Positions 53,410-62,723 of a stretch of DNA of 64,000 bases are shown one piece after another (within the stretch, counting starts at the first letter, position 1; every line of letters begins with the position of its first letter). Made by a program: the position numbers and the translations under genes. The notes beneath the pieces are model-generated. The model ran no database searches and was not told the DNA's origin. It was given only the letters and a program-made list of their open reading frames with translations. Source of the stretch: Campylobacter concisus (GTDB lineage Bacteria > Campylobacterota > Campylobacteria > Campylobacterales > Campylobacteraceae); NCBI RefSeq assembly GCF_002913745.1, contig NZ_PPCG01000030.1, forward strand, positions 50,804 through 114,803, written 5' to 3'.

Positions 53410-54438
53410 CTACTCTTTAAATTCTTTCATTTTTTTATTTGATAAAAAGCCATTTATTGTATTAAAGATTTTTAAAATTTTTGATACATTTTCGTATGAT
53501 TTTACATTTTTTAGCATTTTTATCAAAATTCTATGTTTTAGTCTAAGCTTTAAAAACCCAGCTGAACTTATAATGCTATCAATATCCTCATAAAAAAGAT
53601 CAAGTGCCTTTACGTAGCTACTATTTTTGAGATTTGGTATCGCCGAAATAGCTGGCATATAGACACTTTTGATCTTTCTAAACTCTAGATCAGGCACCAT
53701 CTCAAGAGCTAAATTTTTATTTTTTAAAATTGAGATTATGTCCTCATAGACAAATTTATGATCTACCACAGCTTTTAGCTTTTCGAAGCCACCTGTATTA
53801 TTTTCTCCGATATTGTAGTTATAAAACGTCCTATTTAGCTTTACAAGAGTCTTTGAAGCGATAACATTTCTCACCACAGTGTGAAAATCTTCAGCCTGTG
53901 TGATCCCGATTGGAAACAAATTTTCTTTTAAAATTTTAGTCTTTATCGCCTTGTTTGCAGCATTGTGTAAAACTTTGTTGTGTCTTGATGCTAAAAGCCT
54001 TTTTAGATACTCATCTTTATCGATAATGCCATCCTCTTTTGTCTCAAAATCTTTAAAGAATAGCTTTTTATCACCATAAATCTTACACATATCTGTTATC
54101 ACGATATCAGCATCAAATTTTTCAGCGATATCGTAAACAGATGAAGCATAGTCTTTTTCTACGTAATCATCAGCATCAACGCAGATGGTATATTTTCCGT
54201 TAGCTAGTATAATACCATCATTTCTAGCAGCACTTACACCTGCATTGCTCTTTGTTTTTAAAATTATTTTATCTTTATACTCTTTTAAAATTTTAGATGT
54301 ATCGTCACTGCTTCCATCATCTACAACTATGATCTCAATATCATCCATATCTTGAGATATCAGCGAATTTAAACAATCTCTAATATGCTCCTCTTTGTTA
54401 AAAACAGGCACTATAAAGCTTATTTTCACGCCACGCAC
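53410..54438 (-). CDS. GT2 glycosyltransferase of the reversed block
   Basis: GT-A transferase of 342 residues: ISFIVPVFNKEEHIRDCLNS, IIVVDDGSSDDTSKILKEY, SNAGVSAARNDGI and the DxD site CVDADDYVEKDY. The C-terminal 200 residues are charged and not diagnostic. The GTG at 54438 is the best start, with AAAGGA about 6 nt upstream. It heads a three-gene reversed unit, divergent from the ligase-like gene. AT-rich. Confidence 0.85.
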   Translation of the reverse strand: MRGVKISFIVPVFNKEEHIRDCLNSLISQDMDDIEIIVVDDGSSDDTSKILKEYKDKIILKTKSNAGVSAARNDGIILANGKYTICVDADDYVEKDYASSVYDIAEKFDADIVITDMCKIYGDKKLFFKDFETKEDGIIDKDEYLKRLLASRHNKVLHNAANKAIKTKILKENLFPIGITQAEDFHTVVRNVIASKTLVKLNRTFYNYNIGENNTGGFEKLKAVVDHKFVYEDIISILKNKNLALEMVPDLEFRKIKSVYMPAISAIPNLKNSSYVKALDLFYEDIDSIISSAGFLKLRLKHRILIKMLKNVKSYENVSKILKIFNTINGFLSNKKMKEFKE

Positions 54439-54525
54439 GATACTTCCTTTTAACTTTTTGTTTAATTGTATATTATTTTTAGTTCATCAATGATAAAATG
54501 CAAACTTAAATTTTAAAGGATACAT
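54439..54525. promoter_or_regulatory. Divergent promoter region between the GT2 gene and the ligase-like gene
   Basis: An 87-bp, very AT-rich spacer. On the plus strand GATAAAAT (54490-54497) fits a -10 box about 30 nt before the ATG at 54526, which is preceded by AAAGGA. On the minus strand TATAC/TATAAT-like words are too common to choose one. Confidence 0.4.
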
Positions 54526-55689
54526 ATGAAAAATGAAATTGCGTCAAAACTCTACAACTTTTTTTTGCTTGCGATGCTGTTTACACTACCAGTTACCGAA
54601 GGATTAAAACAAATTTCACTCATACTTTTTGTTTTAGTTGGAATTTATATTTGCGTTAAAGAAAAAAAGCAATTTAAATTTGATGTTATCAACATCTCTC
54701 TTTTTGTTTTTGTGTTGGCCACTTTTATAAGCTGCCTTGTAAATGGGGTTTCGCCTTCAAGAGCACTTGATCCGTTAAGATGTATGTTGTTTTTCTTTGT
54801 AGCTAGAACCGTTGGAACAGAAAAAATAAATTTTAAATTTATGTTTTATGCACTATTTACTGGTTTTATTGTCGCTTTTATACCAGCTTGTGTTAAAAAA
54901 ATTACATCAAACGACCCAATGGCGCTTTTTGAGCTTAAATCAATCGGTCATGTAAATCACAGCGCTATTTTTATGTTACTAGTACTTTTAGTAAGTCTTT
55001 CTTTTGTTGATAGCAAGGATAAATTTTTTAAAAGTTCGTGCTTTATTATAGCTATTATCTCTACTTGTGGAATTCTTATCGCTGGTTCTCGTGCTACTAT
55101 GTATTTACTTCCGGTTGTAATATTTTCAATACTCATATATTTAACAATCAAAAAACATATAAATATAAAATTTACACTATCAGTAATCTCTATCTTTGCA
55201 TTAGCTATTATTGCTGTAGCGTTTGTAATGCAAAATGATGCTAGATTTGTCTTTAAAATATCACAGGGTATTTCAAGTAATGAGACAAGATGGCCTATAT
55301 TTTACTCAGCATTTTACACATGGCAAGATAATCCATTTTTTGGCATAGGTTTAGGAAATTTCAAAAATATAGATATAACTACATTTTTCCCAGGAAATTC
55401 TGAGGTTAGAGTTAGCCACGCGCACAACACCTTTTTAACATTTTTAACAGAAAAAGGCATCTTCGCACTACTTGCATATTTGGTATTTCAACTATCACTT
55501 TTTATAAAATTTATAAAAAATATCAAGACATCAAACGTTGTTTTTTGTGGATTATTGATACTATTATTTAATAATGTTATATCCCTATTTAATACGACAT
55601 TTCACCATGAAAACGCATTACTTATGTTATTTATCTGGGCACTGGCTTTAGGAGTTATAGATGAAAAAAATAGTATTTTTAAGAACTAA
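54526..55689 (+). CDS. waaL: O-antigen ligase/polymerase-like membrane protein
   Basis: Polytopic protein of 387 residues with about 10-11 TM helices and the Wzy_C-type periplasmic loop. That loop has IAGSRATMYLLPV then VSHAHNTFLTFLTEKGIFA, where the His-x-His-Asn and Arg fit WaaL-type ligases. It would transfer a lipid-linked polysaccharide to lipid A-core, so this strain may carry more than short LOS. It is distinctly more AT-rich than waaC or waaF, which suggests acquisition. A Wzy-type polymerase is the alternative. It overlaps the next gene by 29 nt. Confidence 0.78.
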   Translation: MKNEIASKLYNFFLLAMLFTLPVTEGLKQISLILFVLVGIYICVKEKKQFKFDVINISLFVFVLATFISCLVNGVSPSRALDPLRCMLFFFVARTVGTEKINFKFMFYALFTGFIVAFIPACVKKITSNDPMALFELKSIGHVNHSAIFMLLVLLVSLSFVDSKDKFFKSSCFIIAIISTCGILIAGSRATMYLLPVVIFSILIYLTIKKHINIKFTLSVISIFALAIIAVAFVMQNDARFVFKISQGISSNETRWPIFYSAFYTWQDNPFFGIGLGNFKNIDITTFFPGNSEVRVSHAHNTFLTFLTEKGIFALLAYLVFQLSLFIKFIKNIKTSNVVFCGLLILLFNNVISLFNTTFHHENALLMLFIWALALGVIDEKNSIFKN

Positions 55690-56692
55690 TCCAAACGCAG
55701 TTGGAGGTGCTGAAAGATACTTAAGAAGGCTTGTTAAGGTCATAAATGAGCTTGGTATCCAAACAGAAATTCGCTCATATCTTGGAGATGTTGGCATATC
55801 TTCTTGGAAAAAAGCGCTAAATTTTAACCGCCAAGTAAAACGCCAAAAAAAAGAGGACGAGTTTTACTTTAGCCTAGAGCGAGTAAGCTGCGCCGATATC
55901 TACAGGGCAGGAGACGGCGTGCATAAGGTTTATAGGACGACAAAGAGCTTTTGGTGGCTAAACCCCCTAAATTTCGTCTATCCATACTTAGAGAAAAAGT
56001 GTTTTAAAAACGCCCAAAAGATCATCACAAACTCAAATTTCATCAAAGAGCAGATTATCTCGACTTACGGCATAGAGCCAGAGAAGATCACGACCATTTA
56101 TAACGGAGTAAATTTACCCCAAAAGGTGCAAAAAGCCGAGGCAAAGCTCGCACTCTGTGAGGAATTTGGACTTAAATTTGAGCTTGCGACCCTGCTTTTC
56201 GTGGGAAATGGCTTTAAAAGAAAGGGGCTAAAAGAGTTTTTACTCCTTGCTTCAAAGCTAAAAACGCCCGTAAATACGCTCATTGTAGGCAAAGACAAAA
56301 ACATCTCAAGCTACAAACGCCTAGCTAAAAAACTTGGGCTAAACGCCTACTTTGTCGGCGAGCAAAAGAGCACAGCTAAATTTTATGAGGCGAGTGATAT
56401 TTTCATCTTTCCAACGCACTATGAGCCGTTTTCAAATGTCGTGCTAGAGGCACTTAGCTTTAAAAACGTGGTCTTTACGACGGCTCAAAATGGCGCTAGC
56501 GAGATATTAGAAGATAAATTTGTACTTCAAAGCCCAAGTGACGAGAGCGCACTAGAGTTTATAGATGAAATTCTCACAAACCATAAGCTTTTAGCGAGCC
56601 TACAAGAGAAGTCTTACGAGCTTTCGCTAAATTTTAGCATCGAAAAAAATGCTGCTCTTACGCTTGATGTTGTAAAAGATGCCTTAAAATGA
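55661..56692 (+). CDS. GT4 glycosyltransferase, WaaG-like
   Basis: GT-B transferase of 343 residues. It has IVFLRTNPNAVGGAERYLRR, the RVSCADIYRAGDGVHKVY acceptor block seen in core glucosyltransferases, CFKNAQKIITNSNFIKEQII, LLFVGNGFKRKGLKEFL and the donor motif THYEPFSNVVLEALSFKNV. The start has AGGAG 6 nt upstream, inside the ligase-like gene. It precedes waaF with a 4-nt overlap. Probably adds a hexose to the inner core. Confidence 0.85.
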   Translation: MKKIVFLRTNPNAVGGAERYLRRLVKVINELGIQTEIRSYLGDVGISSWKKALNFNRQVKRQKKEDEFYFSLERVSCADIYRAGDGVHKVYRTTKSFWWLNPLNFVYPYLEKKCFKNAQKIITNSNFIKEQIISTYGIEPEKITTIYNGVNLPQKVQKAEAKLALCEEFGLKFELATLLFVGNGFKRKGLKEFLLLASKLKTPVNTLIVGKDKNISSYKRLAKKLGLNAYFVGEQKSTAKFYEASDIFIFPTHYEPFSNVVLEALSFKNVVFTTAQNGASEILEDKFVLQSPSDESALEFIDEILTNHKLLASLQEKSYELSLNFSIEKNAALTLDVVKDALK

Positions 56693-57642
56693 GAGTTTTT
56701 ATCGAGCTTCCAACCTGGCTTGGTGATAGCGTGATGGCGAGCGCTGCGATCGAAAATTTAGTGCAAAATGAGAAGAATTTAAAAATCGTTTTTTTTGGCT
56801 CATTTGTAGCTTGCGAGCTTTACAAAAGCCATCCAAACTGCGAAAAAGTGGTCGTTGATGAGAGCAAAAAGGCTAAATTTAGATTTTTATCCCTTACTAA
56901 AAGTGCAAAAAGTCTTGGTAAATTTGATCTAGCGCTTAGCTTTAGAAGCTCGTTTGCTAGTAAATTTTTGCTGTTTTTTATAAACGCTAAGAAAAAAGTC
57001 ATCTTTAAAAAGAGCAAAACCGTCCTTCATCAGGTGCTAAAATATGCAAATTTTTTAAAAAATGCCCTTGGTTTAGGCGAAATTTCCACTCAGCTAAAGC
57101 TACATTTTACACCTCAAATTTCAAGCAAAAAAACACTAGCTCTAAATCCAGGTGCGAGCTATGGAAGTGCCAAAAGATGGTACCCAGAGTATTTTGCACA
57201 GGTGGCTTTAAATTTTAAAGATGAGTTTGAGATAGTCGTCTTTGGTGGCAAAGGCGAGCAAGAAATTTGTGAAAAAATAGAGCAAATTTTAAAAGAAAAT
57301 GGCGCAACTTGCCAAAATTTAGCTGGCAAAACCAGTGTCAAAGAGCTTTGCGAGCGCATAGCTGGGCTTAGTAAAAATGGCATTTTCGTCACAAACGATA
57401 GCGGTCCTATGCACGTAGCTGCCGCCTTTCTTGTGCCAACGATCGCTCTTTTTGGACCGACAAAATTTAGCGAGACCTCGCCCTGGGGTAATAAATTTGC
57501 AAAGATAGTGCATCTAAATTTAGCTTGCATGCCCTGTATGAAGCGAGTTTGCCCACTAAAAACGCACGCTTGCATGAAAGATCTCAAGCCCCAAATGGTA
57601 ATAGATGAGATAGATTTACTAAGAAAAGAGCTGGGTTACTAA
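56689..57642 (+). CDS. waaF: ADP-heptose:LPS heptosyltransferase II
   Basis: GT9 enzyme that adds heptose II to the core. The 317 residues show RVFIELPTWLGDSVMASAAI, LALSFRSSFASK, ALNPGASYGSAKRWYPEYFA (the WaaF substrate block), TNDSGPMHVAAAFLVPTIAL, FGPTKFSETSPWGN and a Cys-rich ACMPCMKRVCPLKTHACM segment. It closes the LPS locus, as in C. jejuni. A hairpin covers its stop codon. Confidence 0.94.
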   Translation: MRVFIELPTWLGDSVMASAAIENLVQNEKNLKIVFFGSFVACELYKSHPNCEKVVVDESKKAKFRFLSLTKSAKSLGKFDLALSFRSSFASKFLLFFINAKKKVIFKKSKTVLHQVLKYANFLKNALGLGEISTQLKLHFTPQISSKKTLALNPGASYGSAKRWYPEYFAQVALNFKDEFEIVVFGGKGEQEICEKIEQILKENGATCQNLAGKTSVKELCERIAGLSKNGIFVTNDSGPMHVAAAFLVPTIALFGPTKFSETSPWGNKFAKIVHLNLACMPCMKRVCPLKTHACMKDLKPQMVIDEIDLLRKELGY

Positions 57643-57664
57643 GCTAAGCGCCTAATAACCCAGC
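57630..57664 (-). terminator. Hairpin between convergent waaF and the unknown gene
   Basis: GCTGGGTTA (57630-57638) and TAACCCAGC (57656-57664) are perfect complements around a 17-nt loop that holds the waaF stop. On the minus strand the hairpin is followed by TCTTTTCTTAG, suited to ending the dnaE unit; on the plus strand the following sequence has no T run. Confidence 0.5.
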
Positions 57665-57676
57665 CAAAATATAAGC

Positions 57677-58384
57677 TTATAATTTCGCGGAGATATTTGT
57701 CAGTCTATTTAGATCATCAAATTTAAAACTAAGTTCATCTTTAAACTTAGCTACTATCTCATCTTTGTTTTCGCTAAATTTTATCTCGCTGCCCAGCAAA
57801 AGCCCTTTTATAAAAAGCTTGTGGTCTAGCTCATAGGCGCTTATACACTCATTTACTACGCTTACTACTTCGCTTGCTAAAACGGGCTCTTTAAAGATGG
57901 CCTCCGCCCTAAATGCCACGTATGCAGCACCTCCGTCGTAATCAACCCTATAATAGCTTAGCTCCTCGCCAAGCGCCACGCAAGCAACCATGCTGAGCGT
58001 ATGACCATTTACATTTTCATCTAGCTCAAACTGCGCCGTGCTAAACACTTCAAGCCCAAATTTCTCGCCAAACTCACGCGCCCTATTTGCAAGGCCAAGC
58101 AAGCGCTCATCAAAGCCATTTACATTTTCATAGCCCCAAAGCCAAGTGTTAGACGAAAAGCTTTCAGAGCCGATAAACTGCATATCAAACTCCTGCTTGT
58201 CAAAGCAAATTTTGCCACTTTCAAAGTCAGCTTGCCACTTGCTAGCCTCAACAACTTGCTTAAATAATCTCTTTTGAAGCAGCATCGCTCTGCCAAGACA
58301 AGCGCTAAAAAGCTCACTCCAGTTACCTTTATCTATGCCAAGCTCGTCTAAAAAATGGCCCTTTTTTCTAAAAATATCAAACAT
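57677..58384 (-). CDS. Conserved-looking protein of unknown function (possibly DUF6882)
   Basis: A 235-residue soluble protein without signal peptide or TM helices. A central FIGSESFSSNTWLWGYENVN segment is like the QxxGSxS-TWLWGWAN pattern I associate with the DUF6882 family, but I cannot confirm this. The rest is acidic and helix-rich. AAGGA lies 6 nt before the ATG. It follows dnaE by 15 nt and is probably co-transcribed with it. Confidence 0.6.
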   Translation of the reverse strand: MFDIFRKKGHFLDELGIDKGNWSELFSACLGRAMLLQKRLFKQVVEASKWQADFESGKICFDKQEFDMQFIGSESFSSNTWLWGYENVNGFDERLLGLANRAREFGEKFGLEVFSTAQFELDENVNGHTLSMVACVALGEELSYYRVDYDGGAAYVAFRAEAIFKEPVLASEVVSVVNECISAYELDHKLFIKGLLLGSEIKFSENKDEIVAKFKDELSFKFDDLNRLTNISAKL

Positions 58385-58399
58385 TTCTTGTCCTTAAAT

Positions 58400-61300
58400 T
58401 TACGCCGAAGCAGCGAGCTTTTCTATCTCTTCGCCCACATCGTCGCTTATGATAAACTCGGTCTTATAGATGAAAATTTCGCCAGTTGCTTCATTTTTTA
58501 TCTTCAAAATTAGCCGTTTTTGATTATTTGGAGCATTTTTGCTAAAAACTAGCGAGTAAATTTGTTCCAGCTTTTGCCTGCTAAGCTCGCTAAGGTTTAA
58601 AAGCACCTCTAACTCGGCATACTCTCTTACCTTTTGATGGGCGCTCACCTCTTCATTTTTACTAAATTTAGAGTTTTGCTTTAGCTTTCTTGTCTTAAAG
58701 TCTAAATTTTGCGCATCTTCTAGGCTATAAACCTCATTTAAATTTGTCCTTACAAACTGATCGTCGCGCGAGATATTTATCCTAAAAGCATAAGGCAGAT
58801 CGCGTTTTGCCTCGTCTTTTACGATATCTTCGATGTTGCCAAGCTCTCTTTCAAAGACGGCGATCTCGATGTTGCCGTGAAAGTCCAGCACATTTATAGT
58901 GCCCATTTTTTTGCCGCTTTTTGTGATCCTTGTGCTAAAGTCCTCGATCTTGCCAACCACCAAAATTTCAGCGCTTTGTGGCAAGGTCTCAAACTCCGAG
59001 CTTAGCGTGTATTTGATCTTATTTATCTCATCTTTATAGTCATCAAGCGGGTGACCTGAGAGGTAGATGCCAACGCTCTCTTGCTCAAATTTCAAGATCT
59101 GCTTGATGTCAAATTCATCATCTATAGTGACGAAATTTATCTTCACATCATTCATGCTATCATCTTCGCCAAAGAGGCTCTCAGTCGCATTTTTACGTAT
59201 TTGGGCTGCATTTTTGCAAGCTTCTACGATATTTTCTACATTTTGCAAAAGCATCTTGCGACTAAAGCCAAACTCATCGAAGCAACCAGCTTTTATAAGG
59301 CTTTCAAAGACCTTTTTATTGACCTTAAATGGATCGATCCTCGAGACAAAGTCATCCATGCTCTTAAACTCGCCCTTTGTGTCACGCTCAGCGATGATGT
59401 TCTCAATAGCCGCTCCACCAACACCCTTAATCGCTCCAAGTCCAAATATAATGCCATCGTGATCACCATTTTTAACGACGCTAAATTCTTTGGTTGATTT
59501 GTTGATAGATGGTGGCAAAGTATCGATGTTTATGCGTTTTATCTCATCGATGTAGCGAACGATCTTATCGACGTTGCTCTCCTCGCTTGTTAGAAGTGCC
59601 GCCATAAATTCAGCCGGATAGTAAGCCTTCAGATAAGCCGTCTGAAATGTGACATAAGCGTAGGCTGCGGAGTGAGACTTGTTAAAGCCATATCCAGCAA
59701 ATTTAACGATCAGCTCGAAAAGATCGTCCGCTTTTTGACCATTTAGCCCTTTTGCCTCAGCACCTTTTACAAACTCACCCTTTAGCCTATCCATCTCCTC
59801 TTTGATCTTTTTACCCATCGCACGGCGCACAAGGTCCGCACCACCTAAGCTAAAACCGCCTATGGCCTGCACGATCTGCATGACTTGCTCTTGATAGACG
59901 ATAACGCCGTATGTTGGCGCAAGGATCGGCTCAAGCTCCTTAAATGCGTATGTTATCTCTGCCTCGCCATGTTTTCTTTTGACGAAGTCATCAAGCATAC
60001 CACTTTCCATCGGTCCTGGGCGGTAGAGTGCTAGCATCGCGACGATATCCTCAAAGCAGTCTGGGCGCAAGCTGGTTCCTAGTTTTCTCATACCCTCACC
60101 CTCTATCTGAAAGATGCCGATGGCTTGGCCACTTTGTATCATTTTATAAACGCCAGAGTCGTTTTTATCGACCTGCTCCCAGATGATATCCTTGCCAGTG
60201 CGCTGTTTAACGAGCTTTATCGCATTATCGATAACCGTTAGCGTCTTTAGGCCAAGAAAGTCAAATTTTATTAAATCAACGTCTTCTAGGTATTTTAGAC
60301 TATACTGCGTCACAAAGCGATCTTCTGGGCTGTTTGGCTGGCGAAATAGCGGGGTTTTGTTCCAAAGCTCTTCGTTTGAGATGACAACGCCTGCTGCGTG
60401 CTGGCCGGCATTTCTGTTTAGCCCCTCAAGATCAAGGGCAAATTTCCAAATTTTAGCCGCCTTTGGGTTTTGGCTTATTAGCTCAGCTATCTTTGGCTCT
60501 TTCTCGTAGGCGTCTTTTAGCGTGATGTTAAGCTCATCAGGGATAAGCTTTGCCATCGCATCAGCCTCAGCATAAGGCATATCGCAGACTCTAGCCACAT
60601 CTCTAATGACACCCTTTGCGAGCAATTTACCAAATGTAATAACGCCAGCAACGTTAAATTTGCCGTATTTTTGCGTGACGTAGTCGATGATCTCGCCGCG
60701 TCTGCTTTGACAAAAATCCACGTCGATATCTGGCATGCTAACGCGCTCTGGATTTAGAAATCTCTCAAAAAGCAGGTTGTATGGGATAGGATCAAGGTCA
60801 GTTATTTTTAGCGAGTAAGCGACCAAGCTACCAGCCGCAGAGCCACGTCCTGGGCCAACTGGCACGCCTCTACGCTTGGCCTCGTTGATGAAGTCCCAAA
60901 CGATCATCATATATCCTGGGAAATTCATCTTATTAATAATGCCGATCTCTATCTCAAGGCGCTTTCTATACTCTTCGTGTAAATTTTCAGGGACAAATTT
61001 CAGCCTCTCTTCAAGACCCTTTCTACACTCGTGTTCGAAAAATACAGCGTCATTTTTGAAGCTATATCTGTTTTCTGGCTCTGGGAGGGTCAAATTTCTC
61101 TCCTTGGCGCACTCAAGAGTAAATTTAAAATTTGGCGGAGTTGGGTTTCCAAGTTTGATCTCAAGGTTGCACTTATCCACGATCTCTTGGGTATTTTCTA
61201 TCACTTCAGGGATGTCTAAAAATAGCTCATTCATCTGCTCTTTGCTTTTGACAAAAAACTCATGGACGCTGTGGCGAAGGCGGTTTGGATCATCTAAGGT

Positions 61301-62011
61301 TTTGTTCATCGCGATGCACATGAAAACCTCGTGCGCAGCGGCTCTTTCTTTAAAAGTGTAGTGGGTGTCGTTTGTGGCGATGACCTTGATGCCAGTCTCT
61401 TTTGCGATACGCAAGATGTCATCGTCTATGCGCCTTTGATCGCCGATGCCGTGGCGCATGATCTCAAGGTAAAAGTCATCTCCAAAAATTTCTTTATACT
61501 CAAGCGCGACCTCTTTTGCTCTCTCGTAGCCTTTAGCGCCAAATTTAACGTTGCGCTCGCTTAAATTTAGATGCCAGCTCACCTCGCCCTGCAAACAAGC
61601 AGAGCTGCAAACTAGGCCCTCGCTATGCTCTTTTAAGATTTTTTTATTGATACGAGGATAGTAGTAAAAGCCCTCAATGTAGCTCATGGAGCTTAGATAC
61701 ATCAGATTTTTATAGCCAGTCTCGTTTTTGGCGATTAGGATGAGGTGAAAGCGCTGCTTGGTGCTCTTATCATCAAGCTGCTCGCCGTTATGCACGTATG
61801 CTTCGATGCCAATTAGCGGTTTTATCCCATTTTTTTTCATCTTTTTGTAAAAATCAATCGCGCCAAACATGTTGCCGTGATCCGTGATCGCTGCTGCCGT
61901 GTCGCCTCTGTCATGGAGCATGTGAGCTAGCTCTTCTATCTTGTTTGCTCCGTCTAGTAGGGAGTATTCGGTGTGTAAATGTAGGTGTGTAAAGCCAGAA
62001 TTTTCACTCAT
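58400..62011 (-). CDS. dnaE: DNA polymerase III alpha subunit
   Basis: Replicative polymerase. The 1203 residues have an N-terminal PHP domain (THLHLHTEYSLLDGANKIEE, ITDHGNMFGAIDFYKK), the catalytic palm with GPGRGSAAGSLVAYSL and the metal-binding PDIDVDFCQSRRGE, YQEQVMQIVQAIGGFSLGGA, the helix-hairpin-helix IFGLGAIKGVGGAAIENII region and an OB domain near 1000. AAAGGAT precedes the ATG and a TGTAAAAT box lies about 24 nt upstream. Length is normal for the family. Confidence 0.97.
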   Translation of the reverse strand: MSENSGFTHLHLHTEYSLLDGANKIEELAHMLHDRGDTAAAITDHGNMFGAIDFYKKMKKNGIKPLIGIEAYVHNGEQLDDKSTKQRFHLILIAKNETGYKNLMYLSSMSYIEGFYYYPRINKKILKEHSEGLVCSSACLQGEVSWHLNLSERNVKFGAKGYERAKEVALEYKEIFGDDFYLEIMRHGIGDQRRIDDDILRIAKETGIKVIATNDTHYTFKERAAAHEVFMCIAMNKTLDDPNRLRHSVHEFFVKSKEQMNELFLDIPEVIENTQEIVDKCNLEIKLGNPTPPNFKFTLECAKERNLTLPEPENRYSFKNDAVFFEHECRKGLEERLKFVPENLHEEYRKRLEIEIGIINKMNFPGYMMIVWDFINEAKRRGVPVGPGRGSAAGSLVAYSLKITDLDPIPYNLLFERFLNPERVSMPDIDVDFCQSRRGEIIDYVTQKYGKFNVAGVITFGKLLAKGVIRDVARVCDMPYAEADAMAKLIPDELNITLKDAYEKEPKIAELISQNPKAAKIWKFALDLEGLNRNAGQHAAGVVISNEELWNKTPLFRQPNSPEDRFVTQYSLKYLEDVDLIKFDFLGLKTLTVIDNAIKLVKQRTGKDIIWEQVDKNDSGVYKMIQSGQAIGIFQIEGEGMRKLGTSLRPDCFEDIVAMLALYRPGPMESGMLDDFVKRKHGEAEITYAFKELEPILAPTYGVIVYQEQVMQIVQAIGGFSLGGADLVRRAMGKKIKEEMDRLKGEFVKGAEAKGLNGQKADDLFELIVKFAGYGFNKSHSAAYAYVTFQTAYLKAYYPAEFMAALLTSEESNVDKIVRYIDEIKRINIDTLPPSINKSTKEFSVVKNGDHDGIIFGLGAIKGVGGAAIENIIAERDTKGEFKSMDDFVSRIDPFKVNKKVFESLIKAGCFDEFGFSRKMLLQNVENIVEACKNAAQIRKNATESLFGEDDSMNDVKINFVTIDDEFDIKQILKFEQESVGIYLSGHPLDDYKDEINKIKYTLSSEFETLPQSAEILVVGKIEDFSTRITKSGKKMGTINVLDFHGNIEIAVFERELGNIEDIVKDEAKRDLPYAFRINISRDDQFVRTNLNEVYSLEDAQNLDFKTRKLKQNSKFSKNEEVSAHQKVREYAELEVLLNLSELSRQKLEQIYSLVFSKNAPNNQKRLILKIKNEATGEIFIYKTEFIISDDVGEEIEKLAASA

Positions 62012-62270
62012 TTTTTATCCTTTTTAATGAGCGGATTTTACAAAATTTTGGCTAATAAGGCGCTTGATGAAAGCTTAATGGGAGCTTTAAAATTTAGAGA
62101 TTTTTTAAGTCTATGGCAAGAACAAAGCGCTTGGTTAAGCTGTCACGCTGCGCTATTTAGCGTTTGAGAAATTTTAAAATTAGAGCTGGCAAATCACAAC
62201 TCTAAATTTAGTGGTATATTAAGGCGAACGAGTAAGATTTTAAAATTTGCTTTGTAATGCATACATTTTA
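62012..62270. other. Upstream part of the 0.7-kb intergenic region; no gene seen
   Basis: This spacer holds the dnaE promoter at its left end. A plus-strand frame of up to 60 codons ends at 62167, but it has no RBS and an unconvincing composition. A partial match to the repeat family (CGAACGAGTAAGATTTTAAA, 62225-62244) appears just before repeat copy 2. No RNA gene recognised. Confidence 0.5.
62035..62042 (-). promoter_or_regulatory. Likely dnaE promoter (-10 box)
   Basis: TGTAAAAT on the minus strand, preceded by AAATTT, about 24 nt before the dnaE ATG. It has the same form as the box before lysA. Confidence 0.5.
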
Positions 62271-62396
62271 TTGAAATTCCAGCAAATTTTAAAATTTCAT
62301 GAACGAGTAATTTCGGCTCTAAAATTTGAGCTAAGCTGCAAGCGAAGCCAAATTTTAGTAGTCAATTCTTGCGAGTGAATGAAGTTTTAAAATTTG
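62271..62396 (+). repeat. Dispersed intergenic repeat, copy 2
   Basis: Same family as 13551-13662. The core from GAACGAGTAATTTCGG to AGTAGTCAATTCTT differs from copy 1 at only a few positions, mostly in the loop (GCAGT becomes GCTGC). It is extended on the left by TTGAAATTCCAGCAAATTTT, which copy 3 shares with small changes. Confidence 0.85.
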
Positions 62397-62434
62397 CAAA
62401 AGTAGATTTTTTAGAAATTTAAATATTTGCTTCT

Positions 62435-62488
62435 TTGTTAAGGGGGAAGAGGCTTGAATTACGAAGTCGCTCCCTTCCCCCTTAACAA
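62435..62488. repeat. Perfect 15-bp inverted repeat with GC-rich arms
   Basis: TTGTTAAGGGGGAAG (62435-62449) and CTTCCCCCTTAACAA (62474-62488) are exact reverse complements with a 24-nt spacer. G5/C5 runs are rare in this AT-rich window. It lies between repeat copies 2 and 3. It might be a strong terminator, a MITE-like element or a non-coding RNA. Confidence 0.8.
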
Positions 62489-62515
62489 TCCCCTAACCCC
62501 GACAACGTTAGAGGT

Positions 62516-62543
62516 GCATGCTTTAGTGCTTTGCACTGCATGC
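62516..62543. repeat. Nested palindrome
   Basis: GCATGC-ttt-AGTGC-ttt-GCACT-GCATGC folds into a hairpin with a 5-bp inner stem, a 3-nt bulge and a 6-bp outer stem. A further CTAAC/GTTAG pair (62493-62497, 62507-62511) lies just left. With the 15-bp inverted repeat this makes a run of three hairpins over about 110 bp. Confidence 0.65.
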
Positions 62544-62562
62544 GATTTATTTTAAGAAATTT

Positions 62563-62674
62563 CCAGCAAATTTTAAAATTTTATGAGCGAGTAATTTCGA
62601 CTCTAAAATTTGAGCTAAGCTACAAGCAAAGTCAAATTTTAGTAGTCAATTCTTAGGGGTGAATGGAATTAAAA
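62563..62674 (+). repeat. Dispersed intergenic repeat, copy 3
   Basis: Third copy of the family, most diverged. The 10-bp inverted repeat CTAAAATTTG/CAAATTTTAG is fully kept. GGCT left of it has become GACT while AGCC has become AGTC, so their 4-bp complementarity is kept. It lies about 50 bp from the end of the GluQ-type gene. Confidence 0.83.
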
Positions 62675-62723
62675 ATTTACAAAATAGTGCAAACAATAGC
62701 ACCAACACACTATATATCTAAAT

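Noticed and set aside
61985..62167. 60-codon plus-strand ORF upstream of dnaE
   Set aside because: It overlaps the dnaE 5' end and promoter, has no RBS, and its translation looks like random AT-rich sequence.
62164..62723. tRNA or rRNA gene in the repeat-rich spacer
   Set aside because: I found no cloverleaf with a TTCGA-type T-loop nor rRNA-like sequence; the hairpins do not fit a tRNA.
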